In this document: positions 35,601 through 47,246 of the stretch, piece after piece
How positions within the stretch are numbered: the stretch's first letter is position 1
Layout: each line of letters opens with the position of its first letter
Assembly (NCBI RefSeq): GCF_028389875.1
Contig: NC_084663.1
Span: forward strand, 204,197,876-204,261,875
Length of the DNA stretch: 64,000 nt
Direction of reading: 5' to 3'
Origin: Rhea pennata
Taxonomy: Eukaryota; Chordata; Aves; Rheiformes; Rheidae
The notes under the pieces: generated by a model
The model's input: only the letters and a program-made list of their open reading frames with translations
Told to the model about the DNA's origin: nothing
Databases searched by the model: none
Program-made: the position numbers and the translations under genes

Positions 35601-35630
35601 GGGAGATGAACCCCCCCATGGTGAGGGGGT

Positions 35631-36162
35631 GTCAACTGCGGCCCCTCTCCCCCGTGGTGACCAGGGGTGTCACCCGTGGCCCCTCTCCCCCACAGTGACG
35701 GGGAGTCACCCACGACCTCTCTCCCCCGTGGTGAGGCAGTGTCACCCGCGGCCCCTCTCCCCCGCGGTGACGGGGTGTCACCCGCGGCCCCTCTCCCCCA
35801 CGTGACAGGGTGTCACCCACGGCCCCTCTCCCCCGCGGTGACAGGGTGACAGCCGCGGCCCCTCTCGCCTATGGTGATGGGGTGCCACCCACGGCCCCTC
35901 TCCCCCGTGGTGAGGCAGTGTCACCCGCGGCCCCTCTCCCCCGCGGTGACAGGCTGTCACTCGCTGCCTCTCTCCCCCGCGGTGACAGGATGACACCCGC
36001 GGCCCCTCTCCCCCACAGTGATGGGGAGTCACTCGCGGCCCGTCTCCCCCGCGGTAACGGGGTGACACTCGTGGTCCCTCTCCCCCGCGGTGACAGGGTG
36101 TCACCCGCGGCCCCTCTCCCCCGCGGTGAGGGGTGTCACCCGCGGCCCCTCTCCCCCGTGGA
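35631..36162. repeat. 36-bp GC-rich minisatellite, about 15 units
   Basis: Units close to GTCACCCGCGGCCCCTCTCC + CCCGCGGTGACGGGGT repeat at starts 35631, 35669, 35705, 35741, 35777, 35812, 35848, 35884, 35920, 35956, 35992, 36028, 36064, 36100 and 36135. Spacing is 36 bases nearly throughout, with 35 or 38 in a few places. Because 36 is a multiple of three and stops are rare, long repetitive frames run through it on both strands (a 12-residue MSPAAPLPRGD-like repeat on +); these are not genes. The array sits 180-710 bases upstream of the MTMR2 start codon. Confidence 0.95.
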
Positions 36163-36266
36163 CACCCTCTCCCTCAGCCACCTCCCGCCGCCCGCGGCGG
36201 ACGCCCCGTGGGCGGCGGCGCGGCCGGCGCCCGCCCGCCCCCGCCCGCACGGCACGCCGGGCCAAC

Positions 36267-36308
36267 ATGGCCGCTTCCTGTGCCGCCGGGCGGCCGCCGC
36301 GGCGCTGA
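36267..36308 (+). CDS. Upstream ORF in the MTMR2 leader
   Basis: An ATG at 36267 in the context CCAACATGG, with G at +4 and A at -3 (a strong start context), opens a 13-codon frame, MAASCAAGRPPRR, ending at TGA 36306-36308. That stop is 34 bases before the MTMR2 ATG and in a different frame. If the mRNA begins upstream of 36267, this short frame would be met first by scanning ribosomes and could lower MTMR2 translation. The same ATGGCCGC could instead be a promoter factor site near the start of transcription, in which case the ORF would not be in the mRNA. Whether it is transcribed is unknown. Confidence 0.4.
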   Translation: MAASCAAGRPPRR

Positions 36309-36342
36309 CAGCCGCCGGCGCCGGGCCGCCCCGCCGCCCGCC

Positions 36343-36425
36343 ATGGAGGAGAGCTGCAGCTGCGAGAGCCTGGGCGCCGGGCGGGCGGCGGCGGCGCGGC
36401 CGCCCAGCGGCGACTCCCTCTCCAG
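36343..36425 (+). CDS. MTMR2: MTMR2 coding exon 1
   Basis: This is the first coding exon of myotubularin-related protein 2, a phosphoinositide 3-phosphatase that removes the D3 phosphate of PI(3)P and PI(3,5)P2 on endosomal membranes; loss in humans causes Charcot-Marie-Tooth type 4B1. The ATG sits in CCGCCATGG, an ideal start context. An in-frame TGA at 36127 with no ATG between it and 36343 supports this start. The peptide begins MEESCSCESLGAGRAAAARP and continues PSGDSLS. The CESLG and RPPS-DSLS pattern matches mammalian MTMR2, with one extra Ala in the Ala run. The exon ends with two bases of a Ser codon at CTCTCCAG before the donor GTAACG (36426). Length is 83 bases. This part is the disordered Ser-rich N-terminus, upstream of the PH-GRAM domain. 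Confidence 0.95.
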
Positions 36426-36577
36426 GTAACGGCGCGCCATGGCCGCCGCCGCCGCCCGCGCCCGCCCCTCCGCGGCCCCCGTGGGGGCTCGGCGGCGCGG
36501 GCGCGGCGCGCTGCAGCACGGCGGCGCGGGGGGCACGGTCCGTCGAGAGGACGGAGCCGGTGGGAGCCGCCGGCAGA

Positions 36578-36590
36578 GGGGGGGGGGGGG
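36578..36590. repeat. Poly(G) run of 13
   Basis: Thirteen consecutive G residues about 150 bases after the MTMR2 exon 1 donor, inside the CpG island. The run may form a G-quadruplex in DNA or nascent RNA and is a likely place for sequencing length error. Confidence 0.9.
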
Positions 36591-37192
36591 CGCCCGGCGG
36601 GGCTGCCCGGCCGCTCGGCGGGCGCGGGCCACCGGTTCGGGTTTTCCAGCGTTTGGACCCCCGGGCGCGGAGGTGCGCGCTCCCCGGATCGTCTCGGCCG
36701 TGCGGGGGCTCCTCGGCGGCGCCCGGTCCCCCGCGGCGCCTTCGCCTCCCGCCCGCCTGCCCGCCTCCGTGCCCCAGCCAGGCCCTACTCTGTTTTTCAC
36801 TAAAAACGTTCCTGATGTCTGCTGACCATTTAATTTTGTACTCCCGGTTTTCTGAAGGCATGAGTTTGCAGTCTTGACTTTTATTTTAATGCCGTGTGGA
36901 CTATTTCCAAGGTCGCTAAACCACAGAAACTGAAATGCCAGCAGCTGTCATTTTCTTCCTTCCACTCACAGCAGTGTGTCGGTGAGGTTCGTGATCGAAG
37001 TGCGTCCTGTTGGGGCTGTGAGTTACAGTGTAAGGGGGCCACGTACAGCAGCGGGGAAGGATGGATTTGGCTGGTGGAAGAGGAACGGTGAGGGGGAATC
37101 CTGGATTTTGTGGTAAGCCCTGGGAGGGAGAATGATGTAGCACATAAAGTTTGTTCAGTTCCATCCTTGCCACCCTCTCCCTGGCGAAGACT

Positions 37193-37860
37193 CAGGATCA
37201 CAGGATCATCAGGAAGGAAGAGGCCTCGGGATCCGACCAGGCTGCATAGGGCCTGATCCAGTCAGGTCTTGAAAACCTCGCAGTATGGAGACTGCATAAC
37301 CTCTCTGGGCAACTTGTGCCAGTTCTTGGGTATTCCTATGGGGAAAAAACTTGTTATATCCAGTCTGAACCTCTTGTGTTTCAACTTGTGCCTGTCATCT
37401 CTCATCTTCCCACTGTGTGCTGCTGTGAAGAGCCTGGCACCATTTCCTTGATGACCACATTGTAGGCACTGGCAGGCTGCTGGCAAGTGCCCCCGAAACC
37501 ATCTCTGCTCCTGGCCGGACAAGCCCAGCTGCCCCAGTCTCTCCTCACAGGACAAGTGCTCCAGCCCTGACCATCCCTGTGGCCCTCCCTTGAACTCCCT
37601 CCAGTTCGTCAATGCCTTTCTTCTACTGGGAGGGGTGGGGGACAAAACTGGGTGCAGTATCTAGCTGAGGTTTAACAAGTCACTTCCCTGGATCGCTTGT
37701 TCCTGTTCATGCAGCCCAAGGTGGTGTTGGCCCCTTTGCTGCCAGGGCACACTGTGGGCCCGTGGTCAGCTTGCTGTCCAGCAGGCCCCAGAGCTGCTCC
37801 CCAGGCAAGTTGGCATTCCCCAGCTTGTACCCGAGCTTCTTCCTTCCCAAGTCCTTCATG
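37193..37860 (-). mobile_element. CR1 LINE, inverted, older subfamily
   Basis: Read on the minus strand, this gives CR1 ORF2 C-terminal blocks in order. LEHLSCEERLGQLGL precedes KLKHKRFRLDITSFFPIG and NWHKLPREVMQSPYCEVFKT, followed by a 3' end reading GATGATCCTGTGATCCTGAG. The upstream part (37700-37860) matches the CR1 segment normally encoding the HLG-YRLG and DLGVLVD region, but it is strongly degraded. A 127-codon frame survives (37262-37645). It differs from the four + strand copies, so it belongs to an older subfamily. Confidence 0.9.
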
Positions 37861-40800
37861 ACTTTTTATCCTCTTTTCACCCTCCTTAATGAAATTGATC
37901 TATTCTCTACTATTTGTATTAATTTCCCTGTGCAGTTCACCTGTACCCTGAGGGATGCCTGGAGACATCTTTTCCCCTATACCTCACTGCCTCAATATAC
38001 TTTTCTTTTCCCCTCTGCTTTTGACTCAGGCGGGTTGGAGCTGTCTGGAAGTCAGTGATGCTGTAAGAGATGCTGAGGGTTTTGAACATAAGAAGAGAGC
38101 TTAAATCAGAAGAGCTTGCAGCACCCAACAACTGCAAGGAGAATCCTATGCAGCTTCACAGGAGTGTGCTCTGGCCAGATGGAATCATTGGGAAATTGAG
38201 GATAAATCTGTCACTGTTGAGCATGCAGAGACTATGTTCTCCCACCCCTGAAAGGGCCAAAATTTGGGTATATTTCTTGGGATATTAAAAAGCAGATCCA
38301 AAGACTTTTACAATTTTGAGTCCATGTTCTAACATCCAGAACTCCTAGAAGAAAGCTAACCATTTTTTAATGTATTCTGAACAAAATATATTTTTTTCTA
38401 ACCAGTCTTGGAAACAGATAAAGGTTTTTCACCTGCAGTCATTGATAAAAATTCATCTTGAGTTGCTGTACACTATGAAACTTTTTAGTTGAAATGGTTA
38501 AGATTAAGGCAAAAGCATAAGAAACTTAAAACAAGATCTTGTAATGAGAGATGCCTAATGACTCTCAGAATGTTTGTTATTACCAGCTCCCCCTACAAAA
38601 CTAGTGATACTTTTACTCAAATAACTTCCCAATGAAGAAGACTGTAGATCTATTGACCATTTTCAGTCTTTTTTTTTGGATTTTATTTTCATTAAAGCTT
38701 GAAGCATGTTAAAGCTTTTAACATGTTTGTACATGTTAAAAAAAATCCCCAGCTCTCCATGGAAATAGTTAGCTCCAAACGAGCAGGTCATGGCTCATTA
38801 GCATGACTGCCCTTGTAGAATAGCTATACTGCTTCTCAGAGCTGAGCCATCTCACTTACAGCTGGTTTTGGGGAGCGCAAGACTGCAGCTCTCTGTGGCT
38901 TCCAAAGGTCAATATTTAGGATGGACCTTCCCCTTGGATTCTGGTCTTGTAGAAGACACATGACCATGAGCCAACAACTCACAAAGAACTGTTGTGGTAT
39001 TTAGCAGTTTGCAAATAGCACTTGTGTAGTTGCAGAGTCAGGCCAGGAATGACCCATGAGACGGAAAGAGGAGTAATGAAAACCACTGATTCTAATGTTA
39101 CTCTTGATGAGATACAGCGTGCTTATACCCAGAACAAGAAGCTTTATTTAGTGTTATGGACAGATTTTTTTATCTTTAAAGAGGCCTGGGGATCCTGAGT
39201 AAGTGATGAACCTCTTTCAGCTGTGCTAGGTTTTCCAACCTCTTTGTAATACTTCTCAAAGACCACTCTTAAAAAGAATTTACAGGTAGAGTTGTTTCTT
39301 TTAATTTGCATACAGACCCTCTAATCTTTGGAATTCAAAACAACAGCCAGCAAAATTCTGTAATAATTTTTCCTTTTCTGAAGGAAAAAACAGACATAGC
39401 TATCTAAAATTTTAACAGATTACATGACTATAGGAAATAGATTTTGTCAAGAGATTTACTTTCCATTAAAGGCAATCAGACATTTGCTTGTGAAATCTGT
39501 GTTGCCTTAGTTTCTTTGTGTTCCTCCAAAATATTACCTGGAAAGTTTATCGCTGTCTGGTATGACTCATAGTCCAATATATAGTCAAGGGTATTTCTGC
39601 TAGAGCAGCTGAAGGAAAATTTGTATTGCCTATACAACACTGTGGAGGTGATTATACTGTAAAGAAATTGCTGTAGGAGATGTCAATGATACTTTACCCT
39701 TAGTATAAGATGAAAGTAAGAGATAAGGCAGTGGCAGATGTTTCCTGCCAGCAGGATTGTAGTAATGTATGATGTTACCACTTTCTTTTTGCTTGTTACC
39801 ACCTCTCTGCTGGTGGTTGTCATCTGTAGAGGTCTGCAGACACAAGGGATCCTATGCATCATGCTTTTACTAAAGCATATGAAAATAATCATGTTCCTTG
39901 TCCTTATGTTTGCAGGGATAACTCTGAAAACATAGTCTGTGTAAATCAGTGCAGCAAGGTCTGTTGAAGCAACAGCTCTGTGAGGTATGAGCTTCCCCGT
40001 TTGTCTCAAATAAGGTGCTGTCAATACCTGCTCTGATTTAAGGTCATGTTGAAGGAATTGTTTCCCCGTGGGTGAGAGTAATGCTGGAAGGAGTTGGGTC
40101 TGTCAGCTATTGTCTGAGGAGGGCTTGCTAGCACCACATTGCTACCAGATGTGTGAGGTTTGCTGATTGAGTTGTTTTGTGATGAGTCATTGAAGTTATA
40201 GTTTGAAAGGGAAGTTTTTTGCCAGTTCTGGTGTTCAGTGAAATGCGAGTAGCTGTCATTTTCTTCCTGGGCTTTGGGAGCCCTTTTTGCATTTGATTTC
40301 TTGTATGTGTGAAGCAGGATTTCTCATGAATTGTTACTGTTAAAAACAAGTACATTGCTGGCTGAGTGTTGATAATGAACTGCTTTTTGCATCTGAGAAA
40401 ATTAACACTATGTCTAGAACCAATTAGCAGCTCCAGATAGGCTTATTATTGTCAATTTTATTGTGGGTATGATAATTTATAACACTTACTTGCAACTGAA
40501 GTCCAGTCTGAGGTAGTTTTTTCACATGTAAATTTGCAATGTGAAGAGAGTCTGTTACTAGAGTCTGAGGATTTGGGGGAGAAAATCATGAAGATAACGT
40601 TCACTCAAACAGTCTTTACAGTTTTAATTTATGGTACACACTCATGAAAAGAAACTCTTACCTTTGAAGAACTAAGAAATTGTTTTTAGGGGCAATCTTT
40701 GATATTCACATGTCAGCTCCTGCATTCAGGAGAAAACATTTTCACTTGTCTTGGAGTGTGAGACCTACAGTCTTGGAAAATTTCCTCTTTGAGGCACAGG

Positions 40801-41946
40801 CAGATCTCTTTGTTCAAGCTTTGTCCATGCAGTAGAAATGTGTATTAAAAAAAAGGTAGAGTTTCCATTTTAGAATACAAAATACGGTTGACACTCACCT
40901 GCTTCTTGTATTATAATCAATGTTATATTACTGTTTAGAGGCCTTGAGGTGCCAATGGTTCTAGCTGCTGTACAAATACAAGTGTAGATGATTTCAATAT
41001 TACAGAGCTAGAGACTGGCTATTTAAATATGCTTAAACTAGGACTACTCTACTTCGACTAATGCCTCGTGGGTAATTTTATTAAGCTCTGGGACATGCTG
41101 AGACCTCTTATTGAGAGACTAGAAGAAGAACGAGAAAGTCTAAGGATGAGATGAAAAACTGCTGTGCAGAGACAAGGCAAGATCTAATGGCTCGTGAGGA
41201 GTGAAGCTAGGACTGCAGGATAAGTCTCTTGGGTCTTATCAAGCACTGCCTTTGCTGAAGAGAGATGGTAAAAATATGTTGACTAATAATTTATTTGCTG
41301 GACAATTTGAAGTTTTATGAGTAATTCCTTAACTACAGGCTATTAGTTCCGTTTGCAGCAGAAACACAATTACACAATTAACATTTAGAAAGGTCGTAAC
41401 ACAACTGCTTGGATGGCTCAGCAGAATAAATAGGCCACAGCTTCTCTTTCATGAGTCTTTTCCAGATCCTCTGCTTTACTGTTACTCTTTTCTTCAGTAC
41501 TGAGGGTATCAGGTGGTGTAAAAAGAGACCTGATTCATACCCAAAATAACTTATGTTATCAGAAAGCTTAGCTGAGGAGATAAGTAGCAAGTAATTAAAA
41601 ATGTGGTAGAAACCTTCTAGAGGTCACTCTCTTACAAGGTGTAGTTGTAAAAGGAGAAATGAGCAAAGTGGTCTTGTCACTTGTCCCAAAGAAGGCTGTG
41701 ACAGCACCCTTGGGGAAAGAGAGCACAGACAGGAGGGGAAGGTAATGAAATACCTGGTTTGTAGAGCGATGTGGGGTAACTCAAGGAAGTAAGAGAAGAG
41801 TGGAGGCTCTGTCACAGTAATTATTTTTAACTAAAAGATGTCTGATTGTTTTATAGCCACAAAAAACATCTAGGAGCTAATTGAAGAAAAATTCAGTGAC
41901 AGACAACAAGAAAAATCAGTGGAACTTTTCAAGTATTTGTTTTACC

Positions 41947-41967
41947 TTTTTTTTTTTTTTTTTTTTT
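41947..41967. repeat. Poly(T) run of 21
   Basis: A pure T run in MTMR2 intron 1. On the minus strand it would be a poly(A) tail, but the sequence to its right is not a recognised retroposed transcript. Confidence 0.9.
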
Positions 41968-42519
41968 ACCATCTGTAGTTTCGGTTGCCAGACAGTTTCC
42001 TCACTCAGTAATTTTCCAGTGATTTGAAGGTAGCTCTTTTCCTTCTTTCTCTTATGTCTTTTCTGCTTCACAAGGTCTTTTCCATTGCTTTCTGAACTCC
42101 AGTGTATTTGATGAAGAGAAAGTGTCAGCAGTTTTCTAGTTCATAACCTTTCCAAAGTGATGTTTATGTCATTTTTTTAGCTAAACACAAATGTCCATTC
42201 CCCCCACCACCACCCCTTACAGATTTAGTCTTTCTGTAGATGTCCAGCTCTGGCTCTAGAAACGTTGATGTTAGATCACCCAAAAGTTCAAATCTAGTCT
42301 AAATCAGATGTGGGTGTATGATTGTGTTTCTGGTGAATTAGCTAGAGAAAAGAAATATGGAGTTTATGGTAGTTTTCTGTTTTTTCCATTAAGATGGGCA
42401 ACATGTCTAGAATAAAACAAGATTTTTATCTAGAGTAATTTACTGTGTTGTAAAGAGACTATTTGCCAGTACAAAGTGCTCAAAATCTTATTTATGGGCA
42501 AAAAGGAAGCATGCTTTTT

Positions 42520-42596
42520 TTATACATACATACATGCATACATACAGATATGTACTTAAATACATACATACATATGTGTATGTAAATACATATATA
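42520..42596. repeat. (ATAC)n / (TATG)n imperfect microsatellite
   Basis: Interrupted ATAC units with TACATGCA, TATGTACT and TATGTGTATG steps. It lies inside MTMR2 intron 1. Confidence 0.9.
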
Positions 42597-45500
42597 GAGC
42601 CAAGAATTTATTGTTAGTATAATTGAAATATTAAAAGTCAAATCATTATTAGCCCAAATCCAATTGTTACAGAAAAAGAAAGAATAATAATGCAGTTAGA
42701 ATTATTATACATGCACTGCTTAGTTTCCATCCCTTTTCCTGGGGTTTTGCACACCCTTCTGCTGCTCCTCTGGGTACTAGGTTAGTGGTTTCATTCTTAT
42801 GGTGGTAGTGGTGAGTGTAACAGCAAGTTGTCAGCATATGGAGTCCTTTGCCAGGAGGAATATGATGTTCATTGTGATGGTTTCTTCTTCTGCACTCTAG
42901 GATCGATTTGAGTCATTTCTGAATGTTTACCAGCATGCTTTTACACCTTTTTGTTTCTTCACTGGACTGCAATTTCATGTTACATTTGATTTTACTATAC
43001 ATTATTCCTTTAATGGATATTTGTTCCCTTTGTTAACCCTAACACCAGTTTTGTTTAGCTCCAGGTCTGCATTTCTTTAATTAACCACTGCTGAGTTATT
43101 TATAGCTGTGGGCACCCCAGTGTGAGCCTGTGCCCCATCTCTTATCTTTCCATGCCTGTGCTCCAGTATGCTGCAGCCTCTCTCTCCACTTCTCAAGGTC
43201 TCTGCTATCATTGCAGACCTACATCTCTCCACACTGCATCATTACAGTAGAGTCCTAAATATGTCATTCTACATAGAATAACTGCTTGTTACTGCTATCT
43301 AAATAATGCTGTGGTTATACTGTACAACAGTAAATAAATCAGCCCTAGACACCTGGTCAGTTGGTGAGGTTGCTGTCACAGCCAAACCAAGTAAACCAAA
43401 ATTACAAGGAGACCAAGAAAAATTCAGGCAGAGCAGGCCTGACAAACCTCGCTCCTGAGGCCTTGCAAATTCAGTACAAAGCTTATAACCTGTTACTAGC
43501 AAGGGCAGTATTGTGTTACAAGGCTACAAAACAAGAAAAGTTAACAGAAGTTAATTTATCAATATGTTTTTGAACCCTAACTGGTGAAGTGAGTATATAT
43601 CTGATCAGGATTTGTTGTTTTCTGACCAAAGTGTTTGGGTTTTTTTCTGGCACAAAGTCCTAATATCTGAATTACTGTATTTCTGAACCACAGCCTCATT
43701 AATTCCTCATGTCTTTCGTGAGAATAAAGCATTCTTACTATTTTTTATTGCTATGTTATGAAATTTCACCGTTGATTTCAGTTAATATCCTTGCTATAAG
43801 ATTCCCTGAAAGGGAGAGATTGCAGAGACAGATAGTAGGACTAATGTCTTTAGCTTTTTCAGCTAACTGCTGTGAATGAGCTGGATCCTGTGAATGAATC
43901 AATTACTTACGGAAGATTATAGGACGTGTCTAGCTATCTGTGAGGGCAGGTAGTGGGAGATGACTGAAACTCATAGTACCAAAGATGACCTGCTGAGGGA
44001 TGATAGTCTAAATCAGTAATCAGAGTGGAGGTTGATTTAACCAGTGGATGGTTTTAAAAAAAATCAAAGCCAATAGGCACTTTCATGTTGGTAAGCAGAA
44101 TACTTCTGGTAAAGAAATGAAAAGTCTTGTGCATCTGTTTCACTCAAGTTGCTTTCTGGAGTAGGCTGCCCTTGAAAATTCAGTCTATGTCTCTCCTTCT
44201 GCACTGAAAATGGGCCCCCACAGTTCATGAGAGAGTGTTTCCTAAGCTTTTTCGCTCAAAGATTAAGAAGGTTGTACCAGAATGGTCATTGAATTCTTGG
44301 ATGTGAGAAGAAGAATGGGATGGGACTGTTGCTGGATGTCCCTGTTCAGAACCTGTGCCAGTGGAGCAGTCTTGGCCCTTCGCTTGCGATCAGTTGCTGG
44401 GGTACAGCTCCTGCTCTTTACCACATGGATCATGACTGGTATTCCTATTATAGACTTCATCTGCTTACACCTTGCCTAAAGAAAAGTAGAAGCATCCAGG
44501 ATGAGATTCCTCTCATCTCACTAGAGATTTCTCTGAGACAGATCTCTGTCAGTCTCTCTGGGTTTCTTTTTGGAGACAGTGGGGAGGAGAGAGTCATCTC
44601 TGTTTCTCCTCAGTGACTGTAAGGAGAGCCTGCAGTGAGTAATTCAGATGTGAACACTTATGCAGAACTCCCTCCTCATCTTTGCATCAAGGGCAAGAAG
44701 TACATTGAGTTTGGGTTGCTCTCTATTCCAAAAAACAAAGGAGTTACTTCTTAGCTCGTTTTATTTCTCTTTTTTTTAATACATTAAGTAAACCTGTGGG
44801 CAACTAAAGAGAGCACAGAGAATTGTCATCTGATTTCCTAAGCACTGTTTCTGTATGTATGTCTGTATCTGAGTTTGTTCCCTCATAGTTTTCATAACCT
44901 TCAGACAACTTCAACCATATTTGACTGGGGAGCAAAAGTGATAAGTTACAACAAGTTTTGCATTTAAAATGAAGATGAATGTGGGGAGGGAGACAATGTC
45001 GGTGTTCCCATTCAGGAAAAAGCTTGTCCCTTTTTCAACGTGAAGGTTTACCTGTACAAGAAAGATGTCAGGAATGTATGTGGGTTCTTTAGGCCAAGGC
45101 TTCTTTCAAATTGGGGCTATTCACAGTATTCTTTATCTCTCATTTTGGCCTTTCCTTCCCCTTCCGTGCTTCCTCTGATGTCTGAAAAGTCTGTGTTCAG
45201 TTGAAAATAAAAAGCAAATACAAATTTCTCTGCCACAAGACACTCATCTTCTGGAAACGGGCAGGATGTAGTTCAGACTTTCGTATCTGCATGTGAAAGA
45301 GGTGTCTAAAACTTCACTGTCATCAATGGGGTCAGTACACTCTGCAAGCAATCCAGCCGAGGAAAGGTAGGTGCCTGCTTTGAGGGTGCCGAGTGATCTT
45401 CTAGACTCTGCTGAATGGATTTCTATAAGCTAGGTGGGAGCGTAGACACCGACAGCTTTTACCATCTGGACTGGAGCCCATCCAGGCTTCACTGATCCTG

Positions 45501-46441
45501 CTGCTTGTTAAGTCATTTAATTTTTCACATGCAATTAATTTCTGTTTGAGGCAAGCAAAAGCATCAGAAAGAAGTGGCTGTGGCTAGCAGGTAATTGTAG
45601 AAGATTAGCCTTCATTACCAATGCTTGGGAACTGATGTACAGAAAGTCTTCAGATGAGCTTGTTAACTTTGTATGTCTCCTTCCTAACTTCGTATGTCTT
45701 CTTTTGAAGTATGGGGTTAGAATGTGAAAGACCTTTGTTTTCAACATGTACCCCATGACTGGCCAGTGGCAGGAGTGGAGGAGGGCAGAGCCCTTTGGTA
45801 AATCGAGGTCCTAATGGAAATCAACAGCTGCTGAGTACTTTGAAAGGTAGGCCTTGTATTTAGACCATAAATGAGACAGTTCTTTGGAAATCTGGTCCCA
45901 GTTGTGAGTGCTGAACCTGGGAACTGTGACTGATGGACTGCAGTCTTCAGAGATGCTGGGCTCTCCTTTGGAGGTTGTTATGAGGTTGTTATGAGATACA
46001 GGTGCTCAATGATTCTGAAAACATCCTCGTGTCATCTTAGTTTGAATTTTTGGAAACAAAATCCCCAAATCATTGAACACTTGAAAACTATTTTAGCCTT
46101 AATACTCCAGTAGGGACCAACTTTGTGCAGGGGCTGTGCTGGCGACAGGACTTAGTTGTTTCAAATCCTTTTTTGAGCAGAGTCTGGCAGAGCCTGCGCA
46201 ATGTCTGTGAGATAATACTGAGGTGTTATGCCACATCAGTTTTGGTAGATGATACATGACTATCCAAACAGATTGTATTTATATACTATTTTTCTTCTTT
46301 TAATTAATCCCAATATGGAACAACTATTGTCGTTGATGAGTAAATCTCTGCTTTTGGTTGCTGTTTGTGTTTGTTTTATTGGGGCCAGCCAGGGTGTTGT
46401 GTGGTATGTGTTTGAATGGAAAAGAGAGTGTTTGACAGTAC

Positions 46442-47246
46442 ATGGAGAGCTGGGCAAAGAAGAACCTCATGAGGTTCAACAAGGGCAAGTGCAGAGTCCT
46501 GCACCTAAGGAGAAATAACCCCAGGCACCAGGACAAGCTGGGGGATGACCTTCTGGAGAGCAGCTCTGCAGAGAAGGACCTGGGAGTGCTGGTGGGTGAC
46601 AAGTTGACCATGAGCCAGCAATGTACCCTTATGACCAAGAAGGCCAATGGTCTCCTGGGGTGCATTAGGAAGAGTGTTGCCAGCAGGTCGAAGGAGGTAG
46701 TCCTGCCCCTCTACTCAGCCCTGGGGAGGCCTCACTTCGAGTCCTGTGTCCAGTTCTGGGCTTCCCAGGACAAGACACACATGGAGCTACTGGAGAGAGT
46801 TCAGCATAGGGCTACGAAGATGATCAGAGGGCTGGAGCACCTGCCCTCTGAGGAACGGCTGCAAGAGCTGGGCCTCTTCAGCCTGGGGAAGAGAAGACTG
46901 AGGGGGGATCTGATCAATGTGTACAAGTCCCTGAAGGGAGGGTGTCACGGGGATGGGGACAAACTCTTTTCAGATGTCCCGTGTGACAGGACAAGAGGCA
47001 ATGGGCAGAAATTGAAGCACAGGAAGTTCCACCTGAGCGTGAGGGGGAATTTCTTCCCTGTGAGAGTGATGGAGCACTGGACCAGGTTGTCCAGAGAGGT
47101 TGTGGAGTCTCCTTCTGTGGAGATCTTCAAGATCTGCCTGGATGCAACCCTGTCTAACATTTTCTGGGTGCCCCTGCTGAGCAGGGGGGTTGGACTAGAT
47201 GATCTCCAGAGGTCCCTTCCAACCTTACTGATTCTATGATTCTATG
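46442..47246 (+). mobile_element. CR1 LINE, 5'-truncated, best-preserved copy
   Basis: An 805-base CR1 tail begins at the segment reading [20 protein letters not shown] and ends with ATTCTATGATTCTATG. A single frame of 265 codons (46442-47239) crosses it without a stop. It includes [70 protein letters not shown] and GDLINVYKSLKGGC. This copy lacks the LLAPCQ insertion seen at 20.7 and 25.4 kb. The open frame does not make it active, because the RT core and endonuclease are absent. It lies in MTMR2 intron 1 in the sense orientation. Confidence 0.96.

Larger units (their letters stand above)
35600..36800 (+). promoter_or_regulatory. MTMR2 CpG-island promoter
   Basis: Base composition changes abruptly from AT-rich to very GC- and CpG-rich and stays so for about 1.2 kb around the MTMR2 first exon. 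There is no TATA box; GC boxes (CCGCCC/GCCCGCCCC) occur near 36225-36245 and 36455-36475. CCAACATGGCCGCTTCCTG at 36262-36280 contains an ETS-type core (GGAA on the minus strand) and a YY1-like ATGGC core. This is the architecture of a broadly expressed gene. The transcription start cannot be fixed from sequence. The upstream half is occupied by a minisatellite. Confidence 0.8.

Noticed and set aside
36136..36861. 241- and 208-codon minus-strand open frames opposite MTMR2 exon 1
   Set aside because: They lie in extreme GC content where stop codons are rare, are low-complexity Arg/Pro/Gly/Ala, and overlap a confidently identified exon on the other strand.
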